A stretch of 64,000 nt of DNA from Thalassotalea marina (GTDB lineage: Bacteria > Pseudomonadota > Gammaproteobacteria > Enterobacterales > Alteromonadaceae), in assembly GCF_014656435.1 (NCBI RefSeq), contig NZ_BNCK01000006.1:64001-128000 (forward strand), written 5' to 3'. A program made the translations under genes and the position numbers. Under the pieces are notes generated by a model. The model saw nothing but the letters and a program-made list of their open reading frames with translations, was not told the origin of the DNA and did not search any database. Below are positions 53,337 through 62,196 of the stretch, piece by piece. Within the stretch, counting starts at the first letter, position 1, and the number at the start of each line of letters is the position of its first letter.

Positions 53337-54167
53337 TTAATTAAACTCTGGTGCAACAGTTAAACTGATCTCGCGCATTAATTCAAACACTTCTGGATCT
53401 TTTGATACCGGTAAGTTGCCTGATTGTTTAATGGCATTTAACGTTGCTCTACAAATAACTTGGTCTCCACCCAGCGTTGTTACGTTAATAACGTAACCAG
53501 ATGGTGACAAGTTTATCTTCACTCGACACGACTTACCTTGCATGGTTGCTTTATCGGTTAACAAGTTACTGGTAATAACGTGTTTGATCAAACTGGCAAA
53601 TTTATCACGTTCGCTGACCACTTGCCTTTGTCTAGCTTGTTGGCGCGCCGCTTGTTCTTTCGCAGCTTTTTCTGCCTTTTCTTTAGCTAAACGTTCTTTT
53701 CTGGCTTTATCTTCGCGTTCTTTACGAGCCTTTTCTTCTGCTGCTTTTTTACGTTTATCATCTTCAAGCTTTTTGCGACGTTTTGCTTCAGCTTCGCGGC
53801 GTGCCTTTTCTTCTGCTGCTTTTTTCTTTTTCGCTTCTAAGGCTAAACGCTCTTGTTCTTTTTTGCGTTGACGAGCTTTTTCTTCTTTACGTTTTTTAGC
53901 CAGCTCTGCCTTTCTAGCTTTATCGCGCCTTGCTTTTTCAGCAGCGGCGACACGACGTTGTTCAGCGGCTTTATCTTCGCGGATCTTATTTAGTTGCTGC
54001 TCAATTTCTTTTCGTTCTACAACAACCGCTTTGATTGGTTCAACTGGTGCGACATTGACATTTGGCGTTGGCTTAGGAGTGAATGAGAAGTTAGCAAAAA
54101 GCAAAAAAGCTGCCAGCACAAGGTGGCAGCCAAAGCTAATTGATAGTGCTTTAGCAAACGGAGTCAT
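53337..54167 (-). CDS. tolA: Tol-Pal system inner membrane protein TolA
   Basis: A 276-residue TolA with one N-terminal span (KALSISFGCHLVLAAFLLF), a long helical domain of K/A/E/R repeats (about 60-180, such as KKAAEEKARREAEAKRRKK), and the globular C-terminal domain (CRVKINLSPSGYVINVTTLGGDQVICRATLNAIKQS). Two starts are possible. A TTG at 54173 has GGAG six bases before it, and the ATG at 54167 follows two codons later; I give the ATG. It transmits force from TolQR to Pal and TolB. Confidence 0.92.
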   Translation of the reverse strand: MTPFAKALSISFGCHLVLAAFLLFANFSFTPKPTPNVNVAPVEPIKAVVVERKEIEQQLNKIREDKAAEQRRVAAAEKARRDKARKAELAKKRKEEKARQRKKEQERLALEAKKKKAAEEKARREAEAKRRKKLEDDKRKKAAEEKARKEREDKARKERLAKEKAEKAAKEQAARQQARQRQVVSERDKFASLIKHVITSNLLTDKATMQGKSCRVKINLSPSGYVINVTTLGGDQVICRATLNAIKQSGNLPVSKDPEVFELMREISLTVAPEFN

Positions 54168-54173
54168 CGTCAA

Positions 54174-54599
54174 TTATTTCTCCGGTGAATCCGTCATTAA
54201 ACCAACAGAAGGCACTCCAGCCTGCTTCTGTAATAACACCATTAATTGAATCACAGCATCGTACGATACGGCACCATCGCCATTAACAACCACTGGCGTA
54301 TCAGGCGCTTTCGCCAAATGTGCCTTCACTAGCGAAGCAACTTCTTCCCCTGAAAGCTTTTGGTTTTTGCTTGTACCCACGGCCAAATAATAATTTCCTT
54401 CGGCATCAACAGAAGCAACAAGCGGTGGCTTTTGATCTTTACTTAATGGCTCAGCATCTGCTTTGGGTAAATCAACCTTAACCCCTTGCGTGATCAAAGG
54501 TGCCGTAACCATGAAAATGATCAGTAACACCAGCATTACGTCGATATAAGGTACAACGTTAATTTCGGCTACTTTTTTTCGTCTTACTCGGTTATACAT
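54174..54599 (-). CDS. tolR: Tol-Pal system protein TolR
   Basis: A 141-residue ExbD/TolR family protein with one membrane span. The proton-channel motif VPYIDVMLVLLIIFMV includes the key Asp; the periplasmic domain has VVNGDGAVSYDAVIQLM near the end. It works with TolQ as the motor that energises TolA. The gene lies 16 bases after tolQ and directly abuts tolA. Confidence 0.95.
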   Translation of the reverse strand: MYNRVRRKKVAEINVVPYIDVMLVLLIIFMVTAPLITQGVKVDLPKADAEPLSKDQKPPLVASVDAEGNYYLAVGTSKNQKLSGEEVASLVKAHLAKAPDTPVVVNGDGAVSYDAVIQLMVLLQKQAGVPSVGLMTDSPEK

Positions 54600-54615
54600 A
54601 GGTTAAACCTCGCCT

Positions 54616-55305
54616 TTATTGTGCATTGCTGTGGGCGGCACTAGTTTGGCGTTGCAAAATACTAGAAAACTCTTCCATAAAGTTTCCATAACTATTTTCA
54701 AGTTTTTCTACATTATGAGTAAATCGGTTATATGCCATTACCGCAGGAATCGCCGCAAATAAACCCATTGCAGTGGCAACAAGCGCTTCTGCAATACCTG
54801 GAGCAACCATTGCTAACGTTGCTTGTTCTACTGCACCAAGGGCAATAAATGAATTCATGATCCCCCATACCGTACCAAACAACCCAATGTAAGGGCTAAT
54901 TGAACCAACGGTGGCCATAAAAGGTAAATGGGTTTCTAAGTTGTCTACTTCACGAGAAAGTGCAACACGCATAGCACGATGAGTTCCATCTACAACGGCT
55001 TGTGGTGTATTCAAATTGCTTTTTCTAAGACGAGCAAATTCTTTAAAGCCAGCTACAAATAAGCTTTCGATACCTTCAATATGTTCTCTTGCGGTGACTT
55101 CAGCGTATAACTTACTTAAGTCAGCCCCACTCCAAAACTTATCTTCAAATTGTTGTAGTTGATTTCGCGCTGCTATTAATATTTTGCGACGTTGAATAAT
55201 CATCGCCCAAGATGCGATAGAAAACCCTAATAAAATTAACATCACGGTTTTTACCAACGGGCTGGCAAGTAAAAATAAATCTAAAATTGATAATTCAGCT
55301 GACAC
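54616..55305 (-). CDS. tolQ: Tol-Pal system protein TolQ
   Basis: A 229-residue ExbB/TolQ-type protein with three spans: the first near residue 20 and the other two in [26 protein letters not shown] and [24 protein letters not shown]. It forms the proton-driven motor with TolR. The start is GTG and overlaps the ybgC end by 11 bases, so translation is coupled. Confidence 0.95.
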   Translation of the reverse strand: MSAELSILDLFLLASPLVKTVMLILLGFSIASWAMIIQRRKILIAARNQLQQFEDKFWSGADLSKLYAEVTAREHIEGIESLFVAGFKEFARLRKSNLNTPQAVVDGTHRAMRVALSREVDNLETHLPFMATVGSISPYIGLFGTVWGIMNSFIALGAVEQATLAMVAPGIAEALVATAMGLFAAIPAVMAYNRFTHNVEKLENSYGNFMEEFSSILQRQTSAAHSNAQ

Positions 55306-55705
55306 CTTTAAAAGCTCCTAATATTTCGGCTGGGATAGCACACGGCTTGGCACGGTTGAGATCAACATACGCTACAACTACGTTGATTTCACACAGACAC
55401 TCTTGCTGTTGGTTATACACTTTTTGGACAAAAGTGACACTCGCACGCTTTAATGTTTGAATGGTGGTAGAAATCGTAAGTAAATCATCTAACTTGGCTG
55501 AGGCCATGTTATCCATTTCAAGCTTTCTGACCACAAAGCCGCCATTTTGTTCTAAAAAAAATGACTGGTTTATACCTAAATCTCGTAACCATTGTGTGCG
55601 AGCACGCTCACAAAATTTAAGATAGTTAGCGTGATAGACGTTGCCTCCTGCATCTGTATCTTCATAAAACACTCTAACTTGGTATTCGGCTGTGGTTTGT
55701 TGCAT
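55295..55705 (-). CDS. ybgC: Acyl-CoA thioesterase YbgC
   Basis: A 136-residue hotdog-fold thioesterase of the Tol-Pal cluster. The family motif [31 protein letters not shown] holds the catalytic Asp in [10 protein letters not shown]. It hydrolyses short- or medium-chain acyl thioesters and is linked to phospholipid metabolism. It is the first gene of the tol operon as in other gammaproteobacteria. Confidence 0.95.
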   Translation of the reverse strand: MQQTTAEYQVRVFYEDTDAGGNVYHANYLKFCERARTQWLRDLGINQSFFLEQNGGFVVRKLEMDNMASAKLDDLLTISTTIQTLKRASVTFVQKVYNQQQECLCEINVVVAYVDLNRAKPCAIPAEILGAFKGVS

Positions 55706-55914
55706 AAAATAAAGTATGGCTGAACCTAGTTGTTATTGTGGCGTTATCTTAATAGATTTCAGCGGTGACAAACAAGCCCTGAAGGCCGCGAATTGTAAGA
55801 ATTAATAAATAATTTTCATATTTATGCAAACAGATGAATAAATTTGCAAAACCTCTGTTTTAACTGCATCGAGTAACATTAGTTTTTCTAATGTGAAAGA
55901 TAAAAATAACTCGT
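55706..55914. other. Upstream region of the tol operon
   Basis: About 209 bases without a gene. It should hold the minus-strand promoter of ybgC-tolQ; I cannot point to a clear pair of boxes. Confidence 0.4.
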
Positions 55915-55943
55915 TTGTTCTAGATCAATGTTTTGGCTAGAAT
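55915..55943 (+). promoter_or_regulatory. Promoter of the small RNA candidate
   Basis: TTGTTC (55915-55920), a 17-base spacer and TAGAAT (55938-55943), matching the -10 consensus at five of six positions. Transcription would start near 55950. Confidence 0.6.
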
Positions 55944-55949
55944 ACACAT

Positions 55950-56132
55950 GTTTTCTGAGCTAGCGCACCGATAAACTTCTTTTATCCCTAAAGTTTATCA
56001 TTAGCCAGTTAATTTTGTAGATTAGATAGTTTGCTATCTATTCTCTCTGACATGTTTCCTGGAATGAACTAATTCCTTCTAGCAACTTGAGATTTAAGTT
56101 GGCTCGCTATCCCATTAGCGAGCTTTTTTTTT
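55950..56132 (+). ncRNA. Candidate structured small RNA, about 183 nt
   Basis: On the plus strand, between two minus-strand genes, a promoter is followed by a series of perfect hairpins: GATAAACTT/AAGTTTATC (55970-55999), TAGATAG/CTATCTA (56023-56040), GGAAT/ATTCC (56061-56076) and CAACTT/AAGTTG (56083-56101). A strong terminator then ends the unit (56102-56132). No open frame of note lies in it. It does not resemble 6S, tmRNA, Spot 42 or CsrB that I recognise. Function unknown; base-pairing regulator is a guess. Confidence 0.6.
56102..56132 (+). terminator. Terminator of the small RNA candidate
   Basis: GCTCGCT (56102-56108), an 8-base loop, AGCGAGC (56117-56123) and nine T bases. The T run is on the plus strand, so it cannot be the terminator of the minus-strand genes. 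Confidence 0.88.
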
Positions 56133-56152
56133 GCCTAAAATTTATCTAACCG

Positions 56153-56180
56153 ATATAAAAAAAGCAGCTGTTAAGCTGCT
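56153..56180 (-). terminator. Rho-independent terminator of abgT
   Basis: AGCAGCT/AGCTGCT stem (56163-56169 and 56174-56180) with a 4-base loop, followed by TTTTTTTATA on the minus strand, 26 bases after the abgT stop. Confidence 0.88.
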
Positions 56181-56205
56181 CTTTCATTATTTAACAATCA
56201 TGTTA

Positions 56206-57762
56206 TTAGCCTGGATAGGAATAAGATGATTGAACACCTAGAGGTATATCAAAAGAAATACCTATGCCCCAATAGGCTAATAAAAATAAAGTCCAACCAA
56301 TTAAAAAGGCTATTGAATATGGGATCATCATTGCGATTAACGTACCAATTCCTGTGTCTTTAACGTATTTTTGACAATACACCACCACTAATGGGAAGTA
56401 AGGCATTAACGGCGTAATGATGTTTGAACTTGAATCACCTACACGGTAAGCCGCTTGTGTAAGATCTGGTGAAATACCAAGCTGCATTAACATAGGAACA
56501 AAAATTGGTGCTAACAATGCCCATTTTGCTGAGCTTGAGCCAACAAATAAGTTAACAAAAGCCGTTAGGAAAACAATACCTACAATAGTAACCGCACTTG
56601 GTAGCGATAGTGCTTTCAGTACTTGTGCACCTTCAATGGCTAACAAAGCACCTAAGTTTGATTGGTTAAATGCAGCAATAAATAATGCACAGAAAAATGC
56701 CATTACAACATAGTAAGACATACCATTCATGGCTTTGGTCATTGACGCTATCATATCGCCAGAAGACTTAAATGTACCCACTTTAAAACCATATACGATG
56801 CCAGGCACCCAAAATAGCAAGAAAATAAGCGGTACTATAGATTGCATCAATGGTGCACTGAATTCGGTGAGTGAGCCTGTTGCACCGCGAAGTGGTGAGT
56901 CAGCGCCCCAAGCGGCGTAGGTTAACAAACCAATACCGGCAAGCATTACAGCAGTCGCAAGATAAAAACCATGTCTTTCTTTATCAGTAATTTCATCAAA
57001 GCTTGGTAAATCATCAGTATTACCATCTACTTTTACGTTAGCTAAGCGTGGTTCAATAATTTTGTCAGTGATATACCAACCAAGTAAAACAATAAATAAA
57101 CTTGATGCAGAGGTAAACGCCCAGTTATTTAATGCGTTTACTTGAATTGTTGGATCAATCGTTTCCGCACCTATTTGTGTGAAACTTTGTAAAAGAGGGT
57201 CAATACCTGAAGGAATAAAGTTAGCACTAAAACCACCACTTACACCGGCAAATGCTGCAGCAATCCCCACTAAAGGATGACGTCCCATAGCAAAAAAGAT
57301 AACACCAGCTAGTGGGATAACAAGTACATAACCGGCATCAGTTGCAGTATGGCTGACAATTGCGATCAAAATAACAGACGGTGTTAACAACATTTTTGGC
57401 GTGCGTTTAAGCATCAATTTTAACGCAGTATTGATATAACCTGAATGTTCAGCAACACCAACACCTAACATAGCAACAAGTACCACGCCAAGTGGAGCAA
57501 ATCCCGTAAATGTTTTAACCATTGATGCTAGAAACCCAGCTAGTGCATCACCGGTTAGCAGGTTATTAACAACAATTGGTGCGTCAGTACGAGGGTCAAT
57601 TGCTGAAAATGTTAATTGTGAGAAGATGGCAGATAGTACCCAAATCAATAACATCGCAAAAAGGAATATCATCGCAGGATCAGGTAATTTATTACCTACC
57701 TTCTCTATTCCATTAAGAAATTTATCAATGCCCTTTGTAGAATTTTGTTGTTCGGCATTCAT
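56206..57762 (-). CDS. abgT: AbgT family transporter
   Basis: A 518-residue inner membrane protein with about 9-12 spans, close in length to E. coli AbgT (508). It starts with the family N-terminus (FLNGIEKVGNKLPDPAMIFLFAMLLIW). It contains SHTATDAGYVLVIPLAGVIF, AGVSGGFSANFIPSGIDPLLQ and GSSSAKWALLAPIFVPM..GDSSSNIITPLMPYFPL, the paired re-entrant hairpins of the fold. Members import p-aminobenzoyl-glutamate or export sulfonamides. No peptidase partner (abgA/abgB) is present. Monocistronic. Confidence 0.92.
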   Translation of the reverse strand: MNAEQQNSTKGIDKFLNGIEKVGNKLPDPAMIFLFAMLLIWVLSAIFSQLTFSAIDPRTDAPIVVNNLLTGDALAGFLASMVKTFTGFAPLGVVLVAMLGVGVAEHSGYINTALKLMLKRTPKMLLTPSVILIAIVSHTATDAGYVLVIPLAGVIFFAMGRHPLVGIAAAFAGVSGGFSANFIPSGIDPLLQSFTQIGAETIDPTIQVNALNNWAFTSASSLFIVLLGWYITDKIIEPRLANVKVDGNTDDLPSFDEITDKERHGFYLATAVMLAGIGLLTYAAWGADSPLRGATGSLTEFSAPLMQSIVPLIFLLFWVPGIVYGFKVGTFKSSGDMIASMTKAMNGMSYYVVMAFFCALFIAAFNQSNLGALLAIEGAQVLKALSLPSAVTIVGIVFLTAFVNLFVGSSSAKWALLAPIFVPMLMQLGISPDLTQAAYRVGDSSSNIITPLMPYFPLVVVYCQKYVKDTGIGTLIAMMIPYSIAFLIGWTLFLLAYWGIGISFDIPLGVQSSYSYPG

Positions 57763-57918
57763 TTAGTCGTGCTCCTTTCTAACACATAAACAAACGTGCA
57801 AAGGATACGGGTTTAACAGGCAAAGTGCAAAGTTGCGAGGCTAATCTTTGATAAAAATCAGAAAAAGTACAGGATAATTAGGGCGGCTAGCCTAAATGTT
57901 AACCGCCAGGTTTTCGAA

Positions 57919-58926
57919 TTACAGATCTAACTTATCTATCGCAAAGTGTTGGTAAGCTTTATCAGTTACAATACGTCCACGTGGTGTACGCTGTAAAAAT
58001 CCTTGTTGAATTAAAAATGGCTCTAATACGTCTTCTATCGTTTCACGTTCTTCACCAATTGCCGCAGCGACATTATCTAACCCTACAGGGCCACCATTAA
58101 ACTTTTCGATAATCGCCTGTAATAGCTTTCGGTCCATGATATCAAAACCTTCGTTATCTACTTCTAACATGGTTAATGCATCATGTGCGGTTTGTTGATT
58201 AACATGGCCTTGAGTTTTTACATCAGCATAGTCGCGTACTCGGCGTAACAATCGATTGGCAATTCTAGGCGTGCCACGAGAGCGCCTTGCCACTTCAAAT
58301 GCCCCTTCGTTTTCGATATCTAGATTTAAAAAGTGTGCCGAGCGGTTAACGATATCCGTTAAATCTTGTGTGTTATAAAACTCTAATCGTTGCACTATGC
58401 CAAATCTATCGCGAAGTGGTGAGGTAAGCGCCCCTGCGCGCGTTGTTGCACCAATGAGAGTAAACGGTGGTAAATCTAATTTTATCGAGCGTGCTGCTGG
58501 GCCTTCACCGATCATAATATCGAGTTGGTAATCTTCCATTGCTGGATAAAGCACTTCCTCAACCACAGGACTTAAACGATGGATTTCATCAATAAACAAC
58601 ACATCGTTTTCTTCTAAGTTAGTTAGTAGTGCCGCTAAGTCACCCGCCTTTTCCAGTACAGGGCCAGAGGTAGTGCGAATGTTTACTCCCATTTCATTAG
58701 CAACAATATTCGCCAATGTTGTTTTACCAAGGCCTGGAGGTCCAAAAATCAGTAGATGGTCTAAGGCTTCGCTGCGATTTTTTGCCGCCTGAATAAAGAT
58801 TTCCATTTGAGCTTTCACATGAGATTGCCCAGTGTAATCTTGCAGCAATTTAGGGCGAATAGCACGGTCAATGCCTTCGTCTTCTTTTGTCGCGATTGGT
58901 TGGATCAGTCTGTCGGCTTCGATCAT
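57919..58926 (-). CDS. ruvB: Holliday junction branch migration helicase RuvB
   Basis: A 335-residue AAA+ motor that drives branch migration with RuvA. Walker A GPPGLGKT (62-69), Walker [10 protein letters not shown], the sensor GATTRAG and arginine finger region TSPLRDRFG, and the winged-helix C-terminus ([15 protein letters not shown]). Last gene of ruvCAB, 11 bases after ruvA. Confidence 0.97.
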   Translation of the reverse strand: MIEADRLIQPIATKEDEGIDRAIRPKLLQDYTGQSHVKAQMEIFIQAAKNRSEALDHLLIFGPPGLGKTTLANIVANEMGVNIRTTSGPVLEKAGDLAALLTNLEENDVLFIDEIHRLSPVVEEVLYPAMEDYQLDIMIGEGPAARSIKLDLPPFTLIGATTRAGALTSPLRDRFGIVQRLEFYNTQDLTDIVNRSAHFLNLDIENEGAFEVARRSRGTPRIANRLLRRVRDYADVKTQGHVNQQTAHDALTMLEVDNEGFDIMDRKLLQAIIEKFNGGPVGLDNVAAAIGEERETIEDVLEPFLIQQGFLQRTPRGRIVTDKAYQHFAIDKLDL

Positions 58927-58937
58927 TTATCAGTCTC

Positions 58938-59555
58938 TTACAGCATGGATTTAAGTGCGTCACGGATCAGCGCTTCACTGTCCATGCCGTCTTGGTATAT
59001 TGATTTAATCGCTTTAGTGGCTTGTGTTGAAGTATAACCTAACGACACAAGTGCATTAATAGCATCACCTTTGGCGTCATTTAATTCTGGTGCTGATATT
59101 CCTGTGTTTATAGCAGTGAGTTCAAAACTTGCTGCGTCTGGATCAGCATGCCAGTCTTTGAGTTTATCACGCATTTCAATGAGTAAACGCTCTGCCGTTT
59201 TTTTACCAACACCAGGAATTTTAACAATAGTCGACAAGTCGTCATGTGCCACGCAACTAACAAACTGCTCTGCTGACATACCAGATAAAATAGCCAGCGC
59301 TAATTTAGGCCCAACACCATTAATTTTAATCAACAAGCGAAACAACTTACGTTCCGTTTTATTGGCAAACCCATATAACAATTGTGCATCTTCGCGCACA
59401 ACAAAATGGGTATAAATAGTAGATTCTTGATTGAGTTCAGGTAAAGCGTAGATACTGGTCATCGGCATTGTTACCTCATAACCTATGCCCGCGCACTCTA
59501 TCAGTATTTCAGGGGGTAACTTTTCAACCAGCGTACCGCGTAATCGTCCTATCAA
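58938..59555 (-). CDS. ruvA: Holliday junction branch migration protein RuvA
   Basis: A 205-residue junction-binding protein. It starts at a TTG that fits the conserved N-terminus [12 protein letters not shown], with AAAGG before it. The OB domain is followed by the helix-hairpin-helix pair ([19 protein letters not shown] and [22 protein letters not shown]) and the RuvB-binding C-terminal domain ([20 protein letters not shown]). It lies 67 bases after ruvC. Confidence 0.95.
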   Translation of the reverse strand: MIGRLRGTLVEKLPPEILIECAGIGYEVTMPMTSIYALPELNQESTIYTHFVVREDAQLLYGFANKTERKLFRLLIKINGVGPKLALAILSGMSAEQFVSCVAHDDLSTIVKIPGVGKKTAERLLIEMRDKLKDWHADPDAASFELTAINTGISAPELNDAKGDAINALVSLGYTSTQATKAIKSIYQDGMDSEALIRDALKSML

Positions 59556-59622
59556 AGGGAAACCTTTTTACTTTGATGTTTGATAGCGCAACCTTATCAC
59601 TAGATATTTATACAGTAAAGTA

Positions 59623-60150
59623 TTATCTGAGTCGACGACGCACCGTTTTAGTTACTTGACCTGAGAGTTTACTGATTGAGTCGTAACTGTGAGCGTGACA
59701 TAAGGCTACCGCTAAGGCATCTGCGGCATCAGCTTGAGGTGTTGCTGGCAGCTTTAATATAGACTTCACCATATGTTGCACTTGTGTTTTATCGGCACTA
59801 CCTGTTCCAACAACAGATTGTTTGATTTGTCTGGCTGAGTATTCAGCAATTGGTAAATTGGCATTAGCGGCAGCAACAATTGCCACTCCCCTAGCCTGAC
59901 CAAGTTTTAACGCGGAATCAGGGTTTTTTGCCATAAAAACCTGCTCTATGGCAAACATAGTAGGTTTAAATTGCACAATGATTTCACTGACGCCAGCATA
60001 GATAGTTTGTAAACGATCACCTAAGGCATCACCAGCGGCAATTGCTTTAATACAACCACTACCTAAATAGGTAAATTTATGGCCTTCTTGGTGAATAACA
60101 CCATAGCCAGTTAACCTTGAACCAGGATCTATACCTAAAATGATGGACAA
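59623..60150 (-). CDS. ruvC: Holliday junction resolvase RuvC
   Basis: A 175-residue RNase H-fold nuclease that resolves Holliday junctions. [16 protein letters not shown] gives the first catalytic Asp, [23 protein letters not shown] the Glu, and [16 protein letters not shown] the last two Asp residues. The start is TTG, with AAGGA six bases before it. It is separated from aspS by a terminator, so ruvCAB is its own unit. Confidence 0.95.
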   Translation of the reverse strand: MSIILGIDPGSRLTGYGVIHQEGHKFTYLGSGCIKAIAAGDALGDRLQTIYAGVSEIIVQFKPTMFAIEQVFMAKNPDSALKLGQARGVAIVAAANANLPIAEYSARQIKQSVVGTGSADKTQVQHMVKSILKLPATPQADAADALAVALCHAHSYDSISKLSGQVTKTVRRRLR

Positions 60151-60174
60151 ACGACATCCTTAAATTAATTTCAT

Positions 60175-60215
60175 TCAAATAAAAATGCAGTTAAAGCATT
60201 ACTCTAACTGCATTT
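60175..60215 (-). terminator. Rho-independent terminator of aspS
   Basis: An 11-bp perfect stem (AAATGCAGTTA with TAACTGCATTT, 60183-60193 and 60205-60215), followed by TTTATTTGAA on the minus strand. Confidence 0.82.
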
Positions 60216-60250
60216 CGTTTTTACGTCGACGACAGGTTTAGCAAATTAGC

Positions 60251-62029
60251 TTATTCGCTGTCAGTAGCCTTTTCAGTAACAATAGTTTGAATACCTAGTT
60301 CAGCCAATTGCTCTGGATTTGCTTGACCAGGCGCATTAGTTAATGGACATGCTGCTGTGGTTGTTTTCGGGAACGCCATCACGTCACGAATTGAGCTAGC
60401 ACCTGTCATTAACATCACTAAGCGGTCTAAACCAAACGCAAGACCAGCATGTGGTGGCGCACCATATTGAAGTGCTTCTAACAAGAAGCCAAATTTCTCT
60501 TTTGCTTCTTCATCACTAATACCTAGAATGCGGAATACTGCAGCTTGCATTGCTTGGTCGTGAATACGAACAGAACCACCACCTAATTCAACACCGTTTA
60601 ACACCATGTCGTAAGCGTTAGATAAAGCAACTGCTGGGTTAGCTTCTAATTCTTCCGCGCTTGCACGTGTTGGCGCAGTAAATGGGTGATGAAGTGCATG
60701 GAATTGGCCATCAACTTCTTCAAACATAGGGAAATCAACAACCCATAGAGGTTTCCATTCGTTTGACGTTAAGCCTAACTCTTCACCAATTTTTAATCGC
60801 AATGCACCTAAAGATTCACTTACCGTCGTGTACGAGTCTGCACCGAAGAAAATAATGTCTCCAGTTTCAGCCTGTGTACGCTCAAGTAGCGCAGTTACCG
60901 CGTCTTCAGATAAGAATTTTAAGATAGGAGATTGTAAACCTTCTAAGCCTGCAGCCTTGTCATTTACTTTCAACCAAGGCATGCCTTTAGCACCGTAAAT
61001 GCCAACAAACTTAGTTAATTCATCAATATTTTTACGTGAAAACTCGCTTGCACCACCTGGTACACGAATAACAGCAACACGGCCTTTTTCATCGTTAGCT
61101 GGACCTGAGAATACTTTAAACTCAACATCTTTAACGATATCAGCGATATCAACAATTTCTAATGGGTTACGTAAGTCTGGCTTATCAGAGCCAAAGCGTG
61201 CCATCGCTTCACTGTATGGCATACGTGGGAAGTTACCTAAATCAACATTTAACAATTTTAGGAACAATTCACGGATCATTTTTTCCGTCACTTCCATCAC
61301 TTGATCTGCCGTCATAAATGACGTTTCGATATCGATTTGAGTGAATTCTGGCTGACGGTCAGCACGTAAATCTTCGTCTCGGAAACATTTAACGATTTGG
61401 TAATAACGCTCCATGCCTGACATCATCAACAACTGCTTAAATAGTTGTGGCGATTGTGGAAGCGCGAAGAATTTGCCTTTATGAGTACGGCTAGGTACTA
61501 AATAGTCGCGCGCACCTTCAGGTGTTGCAGCCGTTAAAATTGGCGTTTCAATGTCCATGAAGCCTTGTGATTCAAGCGATTCACGTACCGCTGATGTTAC
61601 TTTAGCTCGAAAACGTAAACGCTCTGTCATTTCAGGGCGACGTAGGTCTAAGTAACGGTATTTAAGACGATTCTCTTCTGAGTTTTCTTGGTTGAAGTCT
61701 AACGGCAATGGCGCTGCACGATTTAAAATAGTGACATCTAAACCTAATACTTCAATGGCACCTGTGGCCATGTCTTTATTTACTTGACCTTCAGGACGAG
61801 CGCGAACTTTACCTTTTACTTGAATACAGAATTCATTACGTAAGCTGTTAGCTTTTTCTAGTACTTCTGGTAGGTCTGGATCATAAACCACTTGCACTAT
61901 GCCTTCACGATCACGCAGATCTAAAAAGATTACCGCGCCTAGGTCACGACGACGATTTACCCAACCACAAAGTGTAACTTCTTGACCAACGTGAGATTCA
62001 TTGACCTCACCACAATAATGCGTTCGCAT
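60251..62029 (-). CDS. aspS: Aspartyl-tRNA synthetase
   Basis: A 592-residue class IIb synthetase of the bacterial type (E. coli 590). The N-terminal anticodon-binding OB fold includes [23 protein letters not shown]. Motif 2 is in [21 protein letters not shown], the bacterial GAD insertion lies in the middle, and motif 3 is [15 protein letters not shown] near the C-terminus. It charges tRNA-Asp. Monocistronic here, with ruvCAB downstream. Confidence 0.97.
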   Translation of the reverse strand: MRTHYCGEVNESHVGQEVTLCGWVNRRRDLGAVIFLDLRDREGIVQVVYDPDLPEVLEKANSLRNEFCIQVKGKVRARPEGQVNKDMATGAIEVLGLDVTILNRAAPLPLDFNQENSEENRLKYRYLDLRRPEMTERLRFRAKVTSAVRESLESQGFMDIETPILTAATPEGARDYLVPSRTHKGKFFALPQSPQLFKQLLMMSGMERYYQIVKCFRDEDLRADRQPEFTQIDIETSFMTADQVMEVTEKMIRELFLKLLNVDLGNFPRMPYSEAMARFGSDKPDLRNPLEIVDIADIVKDVEFKVFSGPANDEKGRVAVIRVPGGASEFSRKNIDELTKFVGIYGAKGMPWLKVNDKAAGLEGLQSPILKFLSEDAVTALLERTQAETGDIIFFGADSYTTVSESLGALRLKIGEELGLTSNEWKPLWVVDFPMFEEVDGQFHALHHPFTAPTRASAEELEANPAVALSNAYDMVLNGVELGGGSVRIHDQAMQAAVFRILGISDEEAKEKFGFLLEALQYGAPPHAGLAFGLDRLVMLMTGASSIRDVMAFPKTTTAACPLTNAPGQANPEQLAELGIQTIVTEKATDSE

Positions 62030-62196
62030 ATGATTAAACCCTGAATTTTTGAATTGTCATACGCAGTTCAAACACTGCATACTTTTTATAGAAAAAATTG
62101 CCGACAATTATATAGAAGTTAATTGGAATGTCACTTGTTATACCAAGAGAAATATTTATTTGCGTTTAGCTAAACCCTGATCACCGTAAATTTCAA

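Noticed and set aside
55950-56132. Small RNA as 6S RNA
   Set aside because: Length fits, but there is no long closed stem with a central bubble and no 6S sequence blocks; it ends in a normal terminator.
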